From Bacillus ndiopicus (GTDB lineage: Bacteria; Bacillota; Bacilli; Bacillales_A; Planococcaceae): DNA of 64,000 bases. Both the position numbers and the translations under genes were made by a program. Every line of letters starts with the position of its first letter. Within the stretch, counting starts at the first letter, position 1. Shown here piece after piece: positions 36,421 to 44,876 of this stretch. Below the pieces are notes generated by a model. It had not been told where the DNA came from and did no database searches. It saw only the letters and a program-made list of their open reading frames with translations. Where the stretch lies: assembly GCF_000612805.1 (NCBI RefSeq), contig NZ_HG964404.1, forward strand, positions 211,091-275,090, in the 5' to 3' direction.

Positions 36421-37536
36421 ATGACAAAGCAGCGTATTGAAACGACATTAGTGCAACTAGGTAATCATAGCGACCCAAAAACAGGAGCTGTCAACCCACC
36501 AATTCATTTCTCAACAGCATATAAACATGATGGTATCGGAAAATCTACTGGATACGATTACACACGTACAAAAAATCCAACACGTACAATTTTAGAAGAA
36601 GGAATTGCGCAGCTTGAGGGTGGCGATGCAGGCTTTGCTTGTAGCTCAGGTATGGCTGCTATTCAGCTAGTATTATCCTTATTTAAACCGAACGATGAGC
36701 TTATTTTACCTGAAGATTTATACGGAGGCACGTATCGCCTGCTTAAAACGTATTCAGAAAACTACAATATTAAACCAGTGTACGCTACATTTACATCTGT
36801 TGAAGAAGTAAAGGCGTTGATTAACGACAACACACGTGCGTTATTTATTGAAACACCAACAAATCCATTAATGCAAGAAATCGATTTAGCTGCATATGCA
36901 ACAGTTGCTAAAGAACATAACTTACTATTAATTGTAGATAATACATTCTATACACCATATTTCCAACGTCCAATTGAACTTGGTGCAGATATCGTTTTAC
37001 ATAGTGCTACTAAATACATTGGTGGCCATAATGATGTATTAGCTGGACTTGTTGTAGCAAAAGGACAAGAATTATGTGAGCGTCTAGGCTTTATCCATAA
37101 TGGCGTTGGTATGACATTAGGGCCAATGGATGCATGGTTATTAATTCGTGGATTAAAAACATTGCATTTACGCTTAAAGCAGCATGATGCAAATGCCAAG
37201 AAAATTGCAGCCTTTTTAGAGCAGGAGCCACTTGTAACAGATGTGCTTTATACAGGTAAAGGCGGCATGCTGTCATTCCGTGTAAAAGACGCTGCAATGG
37301 TTGATCCATTCCTACAAAACATCAAGCTGATTACATTCGCTGAAAGCCTTGGTGGTGTTGAAAGCTTTATTACGTATCCTGCGACACAAACGCATGCTGA
37401 TATTCCATATGAAGAACGAGTAGCGCGCGGTGTTTGCGACCGCTTATTACGTTTCTCTGTAGGTGTAGAGGAAGCGGAAGATTTAATTGCCGATTTACAG
37501 CAAGTATTCGATTTACTTAGAGAAGGAGGGTTTTAA
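36421..37536 (+). CDS. metI: Cystathionine gamma-synthase/O-acetylhomoserine thiolyase
   Basis: This enzyme joins an activated homoserine to cysteine or sulfide in methionine synthesis. The 371-residue protein is a Cys/Met-metabolism PLP enzyme. It has YDYTRTKNPTRTILE, SSGMAAIQ, the YGGTYRL segment and the PLP lysine in HSATKYIGGHNDVLAG; its size matches B. subtilis MetI (373). I start it at the ATG at 36421, where family similarity begins (MTKQRIETTLVQLG). The stop overlaps the metC start as TAATG. Confidence 0.92.
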   Translation: MTKQRIETTLVQLGNHSDPKTGAVNPPIHFSTAYKHDGIGKSTGYDYTRTKNPTRTILEEGIAQLEGGDAGFACSSGMAAIQLVLSLFKPNDELILPEDLYGGTYRLLKTYSENYNIKPVYATFTSVEEVKALINDNTRALFIETPTNPLMQEIDLAAYATVAKEHNLLLIVDNTFYTPYFQRPIELGADIVLHSATKYIGGHNDVLAGLVVAKGQELCERLGFIHNGVGMTLGPMDAWLLIRGLKTLHLRLKQHDANAKKIAAFLEQEPLVTDVLYTGKGGMLSFRVKDAAMVDPFLQNIKLITFAESLGGVESFITYPATQTHADIPYEERVARGVCDRLLRFSVGVEEAEDLIADLQQVFDLLREGGF

Positions 37537-38690
37537 TGGCTAATCTTGAAACAGCGTTAATTCATGGCGCAATTCGAGAAGGCTATGCAGATAAAAAAGG
37601 TGCTGTTAATGTACCTATCTATTTAGCCTCAACCTTCCATCAAGAATCGATTGATGAATTTGGTGAATTTGACTATGCACGTTCAGGCAATCCAACACGT
37701 GATGCTTTAGAGCGCGCAATTGCTGAGCTAGAAGGTGGAGATCGAGGCTTTGCCTTTGCTACAGGCATGGCGGCAGTAACAGCTTGCTTAATGCTGTTAT
37801 CTAGCGGCGATCATATCGTGATTACTGAAGATGTATATGGCGGTACCTACCGCTTCGTCACAAAGGTGCTTCCACGCTTTGGCATTACGCATACATTTGT
37901 TGATTTCACAGACTTAGAGGCGGTACGTGCGGCAGTTAAGCCTGAAACAAAGCTATTGTATATCGAAACACCATCTAACCCAACACTAGGTATTACTGAT
38001 ATTCGTGCTATTGTAGAAATTGCTAAGGAGCATGGCGCATTATCATTTTTAGATAATACGTTTATGACGCCTTTGCACCAACGTCCGTTAGATTTAGGCG
38101 TTGATATTGTTATTCATAGTGCAACGAAATTTTTATCAGGCCATTCTGATATTGTCGCAGGACTTGCAGTGACAAAAACATCTGAGCTAAGCGAGAAGCT
38201 ATACTTTATTCAAAATTCATTTGGCTCTGTATTAGGCGTGCAGGATAGCTATACACTCATTCAAAATATGAAAACAACAGCTGTACGCTATAATGAATCA
38301 AGTCGCGTTGCAATGAAAATTGCAGAGTATTTACAAGCACATCCACTTGTTGAAAAGGTGTACTATCCAGGTTTACAAACACATCCTGGCTATGAAATTC
38401 ATGCAGCGCAAAGCACCTCTACAGGTGCTGTCCTGTCATTCACATTGCCTAGCTACGAGGTGGCGAAAAAATTTGTTGAAGCGATGAAAATTCCTGTTTT
38501 TGCAGTAAGCCTTGGAGGTGTGGAATCGATTTTATCGTATCCAGCAAAAATGAGTCATGCGGCAATGGAGCCTGAAGAACGTTTGAAACGTGGCATTACA
38601 GATGGGCTACTTCGCTTCTCTGTTGGCTTAGAAAATGAAGACGACTTGCTTGCAGACTTTGCCCAAGCATTGGAAAAGGCTGCGCAATAA
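37536..38690 (+). CDS. metC: Cystathionine beta-lyase
   Basis: MetC cleaves cystathionine to homocysteine, pyruvate and ammonia. The 384-residue protein is homologous to the preceding one. It has the PLP lysine in HSATKFLSGHSDIVAG, an ATGMAAVTACLMLL segment, DVYGGTYRF and SLGGVESILSYPA. AGAAGGAGGG lies just before the ATG, within the end of metI. The pair makes the transsulfuration route to homocysteine, as in B. subtilis metIC. A bidirectional terminator follows. Confidence 0.92.
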   Translation: MANLETALIHGAIREGYADKKGAVNVPIYLASTFHQESIDEFGEFDYARSGNPTRDALERAIAELEGGDRGFAFATGMAAVTACLMLLSSGDHIVITEDVYGGTYRFVTKVLPRFGITHTFVDFTDLEAVRAAVKPETKLLYIETPSNPTLGITDIRAIVEIAKEHGALSFLDNTFMTPLHQRPLDLGVDIVIHSATKFLSGHSDIVAGLAVTKTSELSEKLYFIQNSFGSVLGVQDSYTLIQNMKTTAVRYNESSRVAMKIAEYLQAHPLVEKVYYPGLQTHPGYEIHAAQSTSTGAVLSFTLPSYEVAKKFVEAMKIPVFAVSLGGVESILSYPAKMSHAAMEPEERLKRGITDGLLRFSVGLENEDDLLADFAQALEKAAQ

Positions 38691-38746
38691 AAAATGGAGT
38701 GAACTGTGGAAGTTTTAGCTTCCACAATTTCACTCCATTTTAATTT
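38691..38746. terminator. Bidirectional terminator after metC
   Basis: AAAATGGAGTGAA-C-TGTGGAAG and CTTCCACA-A-TTTCACTCCATTTT form a very long stem between the convergent metC and SCO genes, with A and T flanks on both sides. Confidence 0.9.
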
Positions 38747-39359
38747 AGTTTTTTAAACGCTCATCAATCAATGTTTCTAAATCAATTGCAACCGTGTCAT
38801 AAGATACGCCATCTGCTGTTTCAGAGTAGCCTGAGTAGTTTTTCACCGCTACGCCTGTTTCATCTACTAAATAAAACGTATTCATATGCATGACTTGGTC
38901 ATCGCCCTCTACTTTTTTAATAAGCGTTTTAAAGGAATTTAAACCAAATTGCTCAATAAATTTTTGGTCGTAGCCTGTTACCAGTTGCCATTTTGATTCG
39001 TCCGCAACACCGTAACGCTCTAAATAATCCGCTAATACTTCTGGTGAATCATTTTCAGGGTCAACTGAAAAAGCAACGATATTGTAATCTTCAACACCCT
39101 CTTTTGCAAGGCGGTCTTGAATTTCAGCCATATTACTTGTCATCGGCGAACAAATTGTTGTGCAGTTTGTGAAAATAAACATAGCAAGCCAAGGCTTCCC
39201 TTTTAAGCTTTCTAATGTTACCTCTTCACCACGATGATTAGTTGCTGTAAAATTGGATACTTCATAAGCTGTAGTCGGCTTAAACTTATAATTGCTACAT
39301 GCCCCTAAAATCATCGTGAATAGCAATAGCCATACAATATGTTTTCTTTTTTTTATCAT
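38745..39359 (-). CDS. SCO family copper lipoprotein for cytochrome c oxidase assembly
   Basis: This 204-residue protein has a lipoprotein signal (lipobox LGAC, Cys21) and a thioredoxin-fold SCO1/SenC domain. The copper ligands are in place: C66 and C70 (TNCTTICSP) and H158 (QVMHMNTF). SCO proteins deliver copper to the CuA site of cytochrome oxidase or act as thiol reductases. The nearest other respiratory-maturation genes are ccdABC, about 3 kb away on the same strand. It corresponds to B. subtilis YpmQ in type. Confidence 0.92.
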   Translation of the reverse strand: MIKKRKHIVWLLLFTMILGACSNYKFKPTTAYEVSNFTATNHRGEEVTLESLKGKPWLAMFIFTNCTTICSPMTSNMAEIQDRLAKEGVEDYNIVAFSVDPENDSPEVLADYLERYGVADESKWQLVTGYDQKFIEQFGLNSFKTLIKKVEGDDQVMHMNTFYLVDETGVAVKNYSGYSETADGVSYDTVAIDLETLIDERLKN

Positions 39360-39530
39360 CTATCTCGCTCCACTCTCTCATCATTAATTTCATCTTAACG
39401 AATTAAGAAAGCGAATACAATAGCTTTGCTGGTGAAGACTTTCTGACGAATTTGTGAATCTTCATTTCACAAATATTGCTGAAAGAATAATAAGTTGGTA
39501 AGTGAATTGTATTTCACTTTTTATTTATAG

Positions 39531-39612
39531 AAAAGGCAAATAAGGCGTTGATTTCCGTGACGGTGGAAAGCAAGCCAATCGCAACGAGAATCAACTGAGT
39601 TTTAGCCTTTTA
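39531..39612. repeat. Folded repeat resembling the GTTGATTTCCG-type intergenic repeats of Bacillaceae
   Basis: AAAAGGC (39531) pairs with GCCTTTT (39605), and inside it GTTGATT (39547) pairs with AATCAAC (39589), with TTCCGTGACGGTGGAAAGC between. The GTTGATTTCCG...GGAAAGC pattern resembles a known kind of intergenic repeat in this family of bacteria. Just upstream AAGTGAA-TTGTAT-TTCACTTTTT (about 39501-39521) is another hairpin. The interval 39360-39692 has no gene. Confidence 0.4.
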
Positions 39613-39692
39613 TAGAAAATCTGAGCAAAAAAGCACACTTCCTTCTTTGTGCGAAATTGTATTTTAGTAACGAAGCTACTTTTATCCAATTC

Positions 39693-39824
39693 TTAGTTCA
39701 TCAGTTTAATCGAAATAAGCACTTCATGAATCGCTTCAAGCTTACTTTCAATGCGATACAATAAATAAAATGAAACAAGTATCGGAAACCCTAAATCTTG
39801 AATCATCGTTACCCATTGCTCCAT
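39693..39824 (-). CDS. YvrJ family protein
   Basis: This 43-residue protein (MEQWVTMIQDLGFP, then ILVSFYLLYRIESKLEAI) has the YvrJ pattern: one transmembrane helix around a GFP motif, then RIESKLE. A run of G residues (GGGGGGCTGGAA) serves as ribosome site. Together with the DUF2922 and DUF1659 genes upstream it forms a small trio often found together in Bacilli. The function is unknown. Confidence 0.8.
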   Translation of the reverse strand: MEQWVTMIQDLGFPILVSFYLLYRIESKLEAIHEVLISIKLMN

Positions 39825-39854
39825 TTCCAGCCCCCCTTTTTTCATTAAAGAAAA

Positions 39855-39883
39855 TTGCCCAGAAAGCAGAGCTCACTGGGCAA
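39855..39883 (-). terminator. Hairpin between DUF2922 and yvrJ genes
   Basis: TTGCCCAG and CTGGGCAA pair with a 13-base loop, followed on the minus strand by TTTTCTTT. It probably attenuates transcription between the DUF2922 gene and the yvrJ-like gene. Confidence 0.6.
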
Positions 39884-39893
39884 CATGCAGACA

Positions 39894-40115
39894 TTACATA
39901 ATGTTAAATTCTTTTACTGTGCGGCTAATAAGGCGTGCGGCCTTTTTGGCTACAATCGTTGCACCATCTCGCATAAATATATTTTGCTCAACAATTGTTT
40001 GCATAGCAGATGCCACTTGAGCATCCGTTAAATTTTCTTTTGGCTCTCCTACTGACAATGTCAGTGTTTTTTCATTTGCTAATTGAAAAATAAGCTGTAG
40101 TGTAGATGTCATCAT
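39894..40115 (-). CDS. DUF2922 family protein
   Basis: This 73-residue soluble protein has the pattern TLQLIFQLANEKTLTLSVGEPKENLTDAQVASAMQTIV, then a GA-rich turn and a C-terminal strand (ARLISRTVKEFNI), as in the DUF2922 family. AAGGAGAGCGC precedes two adjacent ATG codons; the first is called. It lies 34 bases after the DUF1659 gene. The two proteins share the final ISRT motif, suggesting structural kinship. The role is unknown. Confidence 0.82.
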   Translation of the reverse strand: MMTSTLQLIFQLANEKTLTLSVGEPKENLTDAQVASAMQTIVEQNIFMRDGATIVAKKAARLISRTVKEFNIM

Positions 40116-40149
40116 GCGCTCTCCTTTCTTCCCTAATTAGCATTTAGAC

Positions 40150-40371
40150 TTACGCCATAACAATACGTTGTTTATCCGTGCGGCTAATTACCGCTAATGG
40201 ATACACTGATAAACTAGCTAAAGCAGTTGCCACAGTGGCAAGTTGCTCTGGTGTTGCAGATGCTTGAATATTGCGGTAGGAAGCTGTTTTATACACAGCT
40301 TTACCATCTGCATTTGTACCAGCTTCAAATTGTAACGTAACTGTTGCTTGCTCAAATTCATATGCTGCCAT
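40150..40371 (-). CDS. DUF1659 family protein
   Basis: This 73-residue protein (TVTLQFEAGTNADGKAVYKTASYRNIQASATPEQLATVATALASL, ending VISRTDKQRIVMA) fits DUF1659. The ATG at 40371 follows AAAGGGGGGAGAG; an upstream GTG lies in that ribosome site and is rejected. It is the first gene of the DUF1659-DUF2922-YvrJ cluster on the minus strand. The function is unknown. Confidence 0.85.
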   Translation of the reverse strand: MAAYEFEQATVTLQFEAGTNADGKAVYKTASYRNIQASATPEQLATVATALASLSVYPLAVISRTDKQRIVMA

Positions 40372-40517
40372 TTCTCTCCCCCCTTTCACCAACCTATATA
40401 GCGCTTTGAAGTGGAGAAAGGGACAGGGCTTTAAAATAATAATTTAAAACATTTCGGATGCTAAATAAGAGAAAAGCTTTTATAATAGAGAAAGAGATTG
40501 TAAAGAGGTGAAATATT

Positions 40518-40943
40518 TTGCTAAATGGCTGGTTTTTATTATTTATTGCCTTTTGGGTTATTGTCATGATTAGTTTGCTTGGCATTGGCGGCTTTTTCAT
40601 GTTCCGCAAATTTTTAAAACGGATGCCCAAAGAAGACGGTAAATCAGATTTAGATTGGCAAGAATACTATCTAGATAAAACGATACACTTATGGGGAGAC
40701 GATGCTAAGGCATTGTTGAATGAGCTTACTTCTCCTGTTCCAGAGCTTTTCCGCCAAGTGGCAAAAGAGAAGATTGCGGGGAAAATTGGCGAGCTTGCGC
40801 TAGAGGAGCATGCAACTGCCATTGACCAAGATATACTTATTCGTGGCTATATTATCGCGACGCCAAAACGCGACCATAAATTTTTACGCAAAAAGCTTGA
40901 TGAATTGAAAATTGATGTAACACCGTATGAGCACTTATTTTAG
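40518..40943 (+). CDS. DUF2621 family membrane protein (YneK-like)
   Basis: This 141-residue protein starts at a TTG after AGAGGTGA. It has an N-terminal transmembrane helix (about 5-27) and a soluble domain with YYLDKTIHLWGDDAK and a PKRDHKFLRKKL segment. It matches DUF2621, the family of B. subtilis YneK. In B. subtilis that gene sits beside the ccdA-yneI-yneJ cluster; here the same cluster is 1 kb away but on the opposite strand, so local order is partly kept. A terminator follows. Confidence 0.8.
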   Translation: MLNGWFLLFIAFWVIVMISLLGIGGFFMFRKFLKRMPKEDGKSDLDWQEYYLDKTIHLWGDDAKALLNELTSPVPELFRQVAKEKIAGKIGELALEEHATAIDQDILIRGYIIATPKRDHKFLRKKLDELKIDVTPYEHLF

Positions 40944-40950
40944 CTATGTA

Positions 40951-40993
40951 AAAGGGCCTGTCTGAAAAATTACTTCAAGACATGCCCTTTTTG
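40951..40993 (+). terminator. Terminator of the DUF2621 gene
   Basis: AAAGGGC-TGTCT and AGACA-GCCCTTT pair with one mismatch, followed by TTTTG. Confidence 0.75.
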
Positions 40994-41002
40994 TATGCTG
41001 AC

Positions 41003-41506
41003 CTAAACCCATCCAAGCTGAATAGTATCATCGTGAAAAAATTCAACTACATATTTTTGTGTTGGACAATAAATGTATAAATCATTTCCAAGCCAGACGA
41101 TGTCCTCAATATTGCTTAATAAATTTTCCGTCAAGTTCGTTTTTATACACGGATGATTATTGTACCCCCAAAAGATATAAATAGGGGTTGACGGATCAAA
41201 CCCTTTAGAAATTAATAATAAGGGAATACTCTCAATTTCTCGCTCATCAATCTCAACACAACCGACACTAGTATCTCGCCAGTCAATTCTATTCCAATCA
41301 GAAAGCGGAAAGCTGCTGCAAAAATCATCTATAATTAAATTACTTTTATTCGAATCTAGAATTTCAAATGCTTCTGTTCCATTATACACTTCTTGTAATA
41401 GAGACCTTACTTCATTTTCTTTTCGGACTTCCTCTTGGATTATTTCTTTTTGTTTCCGTGCCTCTAGAATTTCATTTAATCTTTTCTGCCTTTCCTCTCT
41501 GTTCAC
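41003..41506 (-). CDS. Unknown protein, immunity-protein-like
   Basis: This 167-residue soluble protein has a strongly charged coiled-coil N-terminus (NREERQKRLNEILEARKQKEIIQEEVRKENE in part, about 1-35) and then a compact domain rich in aromatic and acidic residues. That domain has WRDTSVGCVEIDEREIE, IYIFWGYNNHPCIKT and DLYIYCPTQKYVVEFF. It has no signal peptide or transmembrane helix. The acidic, beta-rich domain resembles immunity proteins of contact-dependent or LXG toxins in general style. I cannot name a family, and no toxin gene is adjacent. Confidence 0.65.
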   Translation of the reverse strand: MNREERQKRLNEILEARKQKEIIQEEVRKENEVRSLLQEVYNGTEAFEILDSNKSNLIIDDFCSSFPLSDWNRIDWRDTSVGCVEIDEREIESIPLLLISKGFDPSTPIYIFWGYNNHPCIKTNLTENLLSNIEDIVWLGNDLYIYCPTQKYVVEFFHDDTIQLGWV

Positions 41507-41550
41507 GCTAATGTTTACCTCCTTCCTATATAACTAGGCTACTAAAGCTT

Positions 41551-41602
41551 TATCCCGTATTAACAGGCTGTAAAACCCCCACTGATTGAAGATTCACTTT
41601 AT
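41551..41602 (-). repeat. Dispersed palindromic repeat, copy d (short form)
   Basis: TATCCCGTATTAACAGGCTG is joined directly to CCCCCACTGATTGAAGATTCACTTTAT; the inner hairpin found in copy c is deleted. The right end overlaps the stop codon of the 76-residue gene at 41594. Confidence 0.8.
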
Positions 41603-41824
41603 CATTTCACCCGAATATTCTCTTAAATGCTCTAAGGCTAGTATCTCTGCGCCTTCCGCCGTCTCAATTAAGGTCAATCCCTTTTTTATAGGGCTCCAAT
41701 AACTATATCCGATGTCTTCTAGCCATTTGTATACCTCTGTAGTATAAAAACCATCTCTACGTTTTATAATTTGAACTTTATATTGATTACTCGGTGACAA
41801 CATTTCTTTTAATACTTGTCCCAT
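41594..41824 (-). CDS. Small unknown protein (76 residues)
   Basis: A soluble protein with YKVQIIKRRDGFYTTEVYKW, then GYSYWSPIKKGLTLIETAEGAEILALEHLREY. Five aromatic residues in the middle and a helical end suggest a small alpha/beta fold such as an immunity or adaptor protein. GGTGA lies close before the ATG. I do not recognise the family. It and the gene at 41003 lie on the same strand on either side of a dispersed repeat. Confidence 0.6.
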   Translation of the reverse strand: MGQVLKEMLSPSNQYKVQIIKRRDGFYTTEVYKWLEDIGYSYWSPIKKGLTLIETAEGAEILALEHLREYSGEMIK

Positions 41825-41924
41825 TTTTCACCATCTTTACACTATTCTCTTCAAAACAGGCCTTTCCACAAACAACAAAGGGCCAGCAAGAAAATTTTAG
41901 ATTTCCTTGTAGCCCCCCCCTGTA

Positions 41925-42422
41925 CTATACATATAAAGTTTTTTCAAGCTTTTTAAATTGCCAAAGCATTGCAATACGCCATGGAACAATCATGGCAAAT
42001 GCCAAAATCCAAAACATACCGCCAAGCTCACCAACATCTAAACTATTAGAAAAAATTAATTTTAGTATTACTCGAAGTACAAGTAAGCCAACTAAAATAA
42101 AGAAAAATGCCTTTGAGCGTTTCAAAAAAATAGCACCTTCGCGTACTTCGAATTTTGAAGTAGCAATTAATACAGTTGAAAAAATTAATCCAATTACGGA
42201 TGCCTCTACAATTTGTAGTGGTGCAACACGGAATTCCTCAAAAATAAACATTAGCGCTCCAGTTGACATGGCGACTGGTGGAATAATGATTTTTCGAGCA
42301 TTCACAGGTTTTTTCTGTGCACGCAATCGAATAAACATGACAAATGTCCCCATTAAAAGCGCCATCACCGTTGAGCCTATTATTAAATATTGAGAGGGGA
42401 TACTACTTAACATTATGTCCAC
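41925..42422 (-). CDS. ccdC: CcdC-type membrane protein, cytochrome c biogenesis cluster
   Basis: This 165-residue protein with about five transmembrane segments has RAQKKPVNARKIIIPP after TM1 and a conserved VPWRIAMLWQFKKLEKTL end. It matches the CcdC/YneJ family. In B. subtilis the gene is linked to ccdA though not essential for cytochrome c maturation. It is the last gene of ccdA-ccdB-ccdC, 37 bases after the response regulator gene. Confidence 0.87.
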   Translation of the reverse strand: MDIMLSSIPSQYLIIGSTVMALLMGTFVMFIRLRAQKKPVNARKIIIPPVAMSTGALMFIFEEFRVAPLQIVEASVIGLIFSTVLIATSKFEVREGAIFLKRSKAFFFILVGLLVLRVILKLIFSNSLDVGELGGMFWILAFAMIVPWRIAMLWQFKKLEKTLYV

Positions 42423-42459
42423 CTATTTCTTTTAATCAATTACACCTTAGCTATCTTAC

Positions 42460-42828
42460 TTAAGCTTTATTTTCAAAAAGTGTATCAACAATTTGTTTTA
42501 ATTCCTCAGGTTTAAATGGCTTTACGATAAAATCTTTTACACCATATGCGAGCGCCTCTTTCACATGACGTTGCTGTCCTAATGCTGTAATCATAATAAT
42601 TCGGGCATCTGGGAATTCTTCCATAATGTGCTTCGACGCTTCTAAGCCCGTCATCACAGGCATTGTTAAATCCATTGTTATTAAATCAGGCTGCAATTCT
42701 TGAAAAAGCGCTATCGCCTTTTTACCATTTGATGCTTGGGCTACAACAGTAAAGCCCCATTCCTCAAACAATTTGCTAATAAATGCGCGCATAAAAAGCG
42801 CATCATCAACGACCATAACTGTTGGCAT
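42460..42828 (-). CDS. ccdB: Single-domain response regulator (CcdB/YneI-type)
   Basis: This 122-residue protein is a stand-alone CheY-like receiver. It has the acidic pair DD (VMVVDDALF, 7-8), phospho-acceptor Asp near 53 in LITMDLTMPVM, the T/S position in MITALG, and the lysine in FIVKPFKPEEL. There is no output domain. It lies 18 bases after ccdA, as B. subtilis yneI does. Its partner kinase is unknown. Confidence 0.88.
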   Translation of the reverse strand: MPTVMVVDDALFMRAFISKLFEEWGFTVVAQASNGKKAIALFQELQPDLITMDLTMPVMTGLEASKHIMEEFPDARIIMITALGQQRHVKEALAYGVKDFIVKPFKPEELKQIVDTLFENKA

Positions 42829-42846
42829 AGCACTCCTCCCTTCTAG

Positions 42847-43563
42847 TTAAAACCCTGTGAAACCGCCAAAAAGTCCAGAGAAGATACGAATAATATACGT
42901 TAAGCCGTTAAAGAACAGTAAAATACCTACCGCAATCATAATATATCCGCCAATTTTAACAAATTTCTGGCTGTTTTTACGAATCCAATTCATTTTTGTT
43001 ATAAAGAATGATAACACAAAGAACGGAATAGCAAAACCAAAATAATAGGCAAGCATATAGCCCATACCTGAACCTGGTTGCGTACTCGCTAATAAAAGAA
43101 TAGAAGCTAAAATTGGGCCTGTACAAGGCGTCCACCCTGCCGCAAAGGCTAAACCAATTACCGCTGAACCAAAGTATCCTGATGGACGGTTTTTAAATTG
43201 AAATTTCCGGTCTTTCATTAAAAAGTCAATTTGTAGCCAACCAACGATAATTAAGCCAAATAAGACGATTAAAATGGCGCCGACTTGACGTAGTAAATCT
43301 TGATATTGTAAGAAAAATTCTTTGATAAACGAGGTACTAAAGCCAAGTGCAATAAAGATAATCGAAAAGCCGACTAAAAAGCTTAACGTATGTAAAATCG
43401 CCTGCTTTTGCATCATACCTTTTTCTTTTGTTAATTCATTCAAGCTCATTCCCGTTATGTACGATAAAAATGCTGGATAGAGCGGTAGCGTACATGGCGA
43501 AATAAAGCTTAAAAATCCTGCACCAAATGCTAATAGTACATTTAAATCTACACCTGTATTCAT
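42847..43563 (-). CDS. ccdA: Thiol-disulfide transporter CcdA for cytochrome c maturation
   Basis: CcdA passes electrons across the membrane to reduce apocytochrome c and other exported thiols. The 238-residue protein has six transmembrane segments and the two redox cysteines in [19 protein letters not shown] and [14 protein letters not shown]. The ATG at 43563 gives an N-terminus like B. subtilis CcdA; a longer start at 43590, preceded by AGGATG, is possible. It heads the ccdABC cluster on the minus strand. Confidence 0.93.
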   Translation of the reverse strand: MNTGVDLNVLLAFGAGFLSFISPCTLPLYPAFLSYITGMSLNELTKEKGMMQKQAILHTLSFLVGFSIIFIALGFSTSFIKEFFLQYQDLLRQVGAILIVLFGLIIVGWLQIDFLMKDRKFQFKNRPSGYFGSAVIGLAFAAGWTPCTGPILASILLLASTQPGSGMGYMLAYYFGFAIPFFVLSFFITKMNWIRKNSQKFVKIGGYIMIAVGILLFFNGLTYIIRIFSGLFGGFTGF

Positions 43564-43736
43564 ATTTCTTTTTCGCTCCCTTACTGTCATACATTCATCC
43601 TATCAAATTGTCTTGGAAAATGCGCTTGTTTCACCTGTGAAAGTTTTATGGCAAAAAAGTGAAACCGCTTTTCATATTAATTGTAGAGATAGAATACTAA
43701 ATTTGCATGACTTTTAGAACAAACCTACATCCAGCT

Positions 43737-44642
43737 TTATGCTAGCTTGCGCTTTTTCATGAACTGCTCTCGCAACGTAGAAATGGAGAAAAGTGCGAGT
43801 GCCAACCAAATAAAGGAAAACGCCAATAGCTCCACCTTTGTAAATGGCTCCTTAAACAAAACAACACCTATAATTAACATCGTTGTCGGCGCGATATATT
43901 GTAAAAAACCAATTAAATAAAGCGGAATGCGCTGCGCCCCTTTCGCAAAGCAAATCAATGGAATAGCCGTCACAACGCCACTTGCGATCATCAATAAGTC
44001 TGTCGATAAGCTAATATGTAGAAACGAAGCCGTGCCTTGTTGGAATAAATAGGCATACAAAACAAGGGCAATTGGCAATGTAAATAATGTTTCAATTGCC
44101 AAACCGCGCAACGCATCCAGCGCAATTCTTTTCTTCAATACCCCGTAAATCGCAAAGCTCAAAGCTAAACAAAGCGCAATCCAAGGAAGTCGTCCATAAT
44201 TGATTGTCATAATTAGCACACCCATTAGCGCAATCAGCACCGCACCAAGCTGTGCACGCGTTAACCGCTCCTTGAAAAACAGCATCCCAAACAAAACGGA
44301 AATCAACGGATTAATATAATAGCCAAGGCTCGTTTCAAGCATTTGATGGCTATTCACTGCATAAATAAAAATAAACCAATTCACCGCAATCATAAATGAA
44401 GCGGCTACTAGTGACACGAGCTGCTTTTTATGCTGCCATAAATACTGCAAATCCTCAAACAATGCTTTCCTCTGTCCAAACAGCAAAATGGCAAGCACCG
44501 TAAAAATAAACGACCAAACAACGCGCCCTAATAACACCTCTATACTATCAACATGCTCTAGCAGCTTCCAAAAAAGCGGCAGCACACCCCACATCGCATA
44601 CGCTAAAAATGTATACACTATTCCTTTTCTCTCTTCGCTCAT
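43737..44642 (-). CDS. rarD: EamA-family transporter RarD
   Basis: This 301-residue protein has ten transmembrane segments in two EamA repeats. The RarD-specific N-terminus GIVYTFLAYAMWGVLPLFWKLL, NWFIFIYAVNSHQMLETSLGYYINPL and PLYLIGFLQYIAPTTM are visible. The substrate is not established for the family (drug/metabolite transporter superfamily). The ATG at 44642 is nine bases after AGGAG; the ATG three codons upstream touches the ribosome site. Confidence 0.92.
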   Translation of the reverse strand: MSEERKGIVYTFLAYAMWGVLPLFWKLLEHVDSIEVLLGRVVWSFIFTVLAILLFGQRKALFEDLQYLWQHKKQLVSLVAASFMIAVNWFIFIYAVNSHQMLETSLGYYINPLISVLFGMLFFKERLTRAQLGAVLIALMGVLIMTINYGRLPWIALCLALSFAIYGVLKKRIALDALRGLAIETLFTLPIALVLYAYLFQQGTASFLHISLSTDLLMIASGVVTAIPLICFAKGAQRIPLYLIGFLQYIAPTTMLIIGVVLFKEPFTKVELLAFSFIWLALALFSISTLREQFMKKRKLA

Positions 44643-44793
44643 CTCAGGCATCTCCTATCTTCTCTCACGCTCCTATCATAACATAAAATATATTTGCCCC
44701 GCTTTAACATAGAAAAGTTTTTTAAACAGAAATAACAAAACGGATGAAGGAAGTCATTTATCTCCTCATCCGCGCTTATCATAGTTGAGTTTT

Positions 44794-44871
44794 TTAGTTT
44801 AAAAGTCGTAATTCGCCCAGCCAAGAGCTGACAGCGTAGGAAAACACTAGAGCAACCGCTTTGATTTTCAT
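44794..44871 (-). CDS. Possible 25-residue peptide directly after the SLH gene
   Basis: MKIKAVALVFSYAVSSWLGE, ending LRLLN, starts five bases after AAGGTGA, which overlaps the stop of the SLH-protein gene. The good ribosome site and hydrophobic, basic-headed sequence argue for translation. The short length argues for caution, and no family is recognised. Confidence 0.3.
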   Translation of the reverse strand: MKIKAVALVFSYAVSSWLGELRLLN

Positions 44872-44876
44872 TTCAG

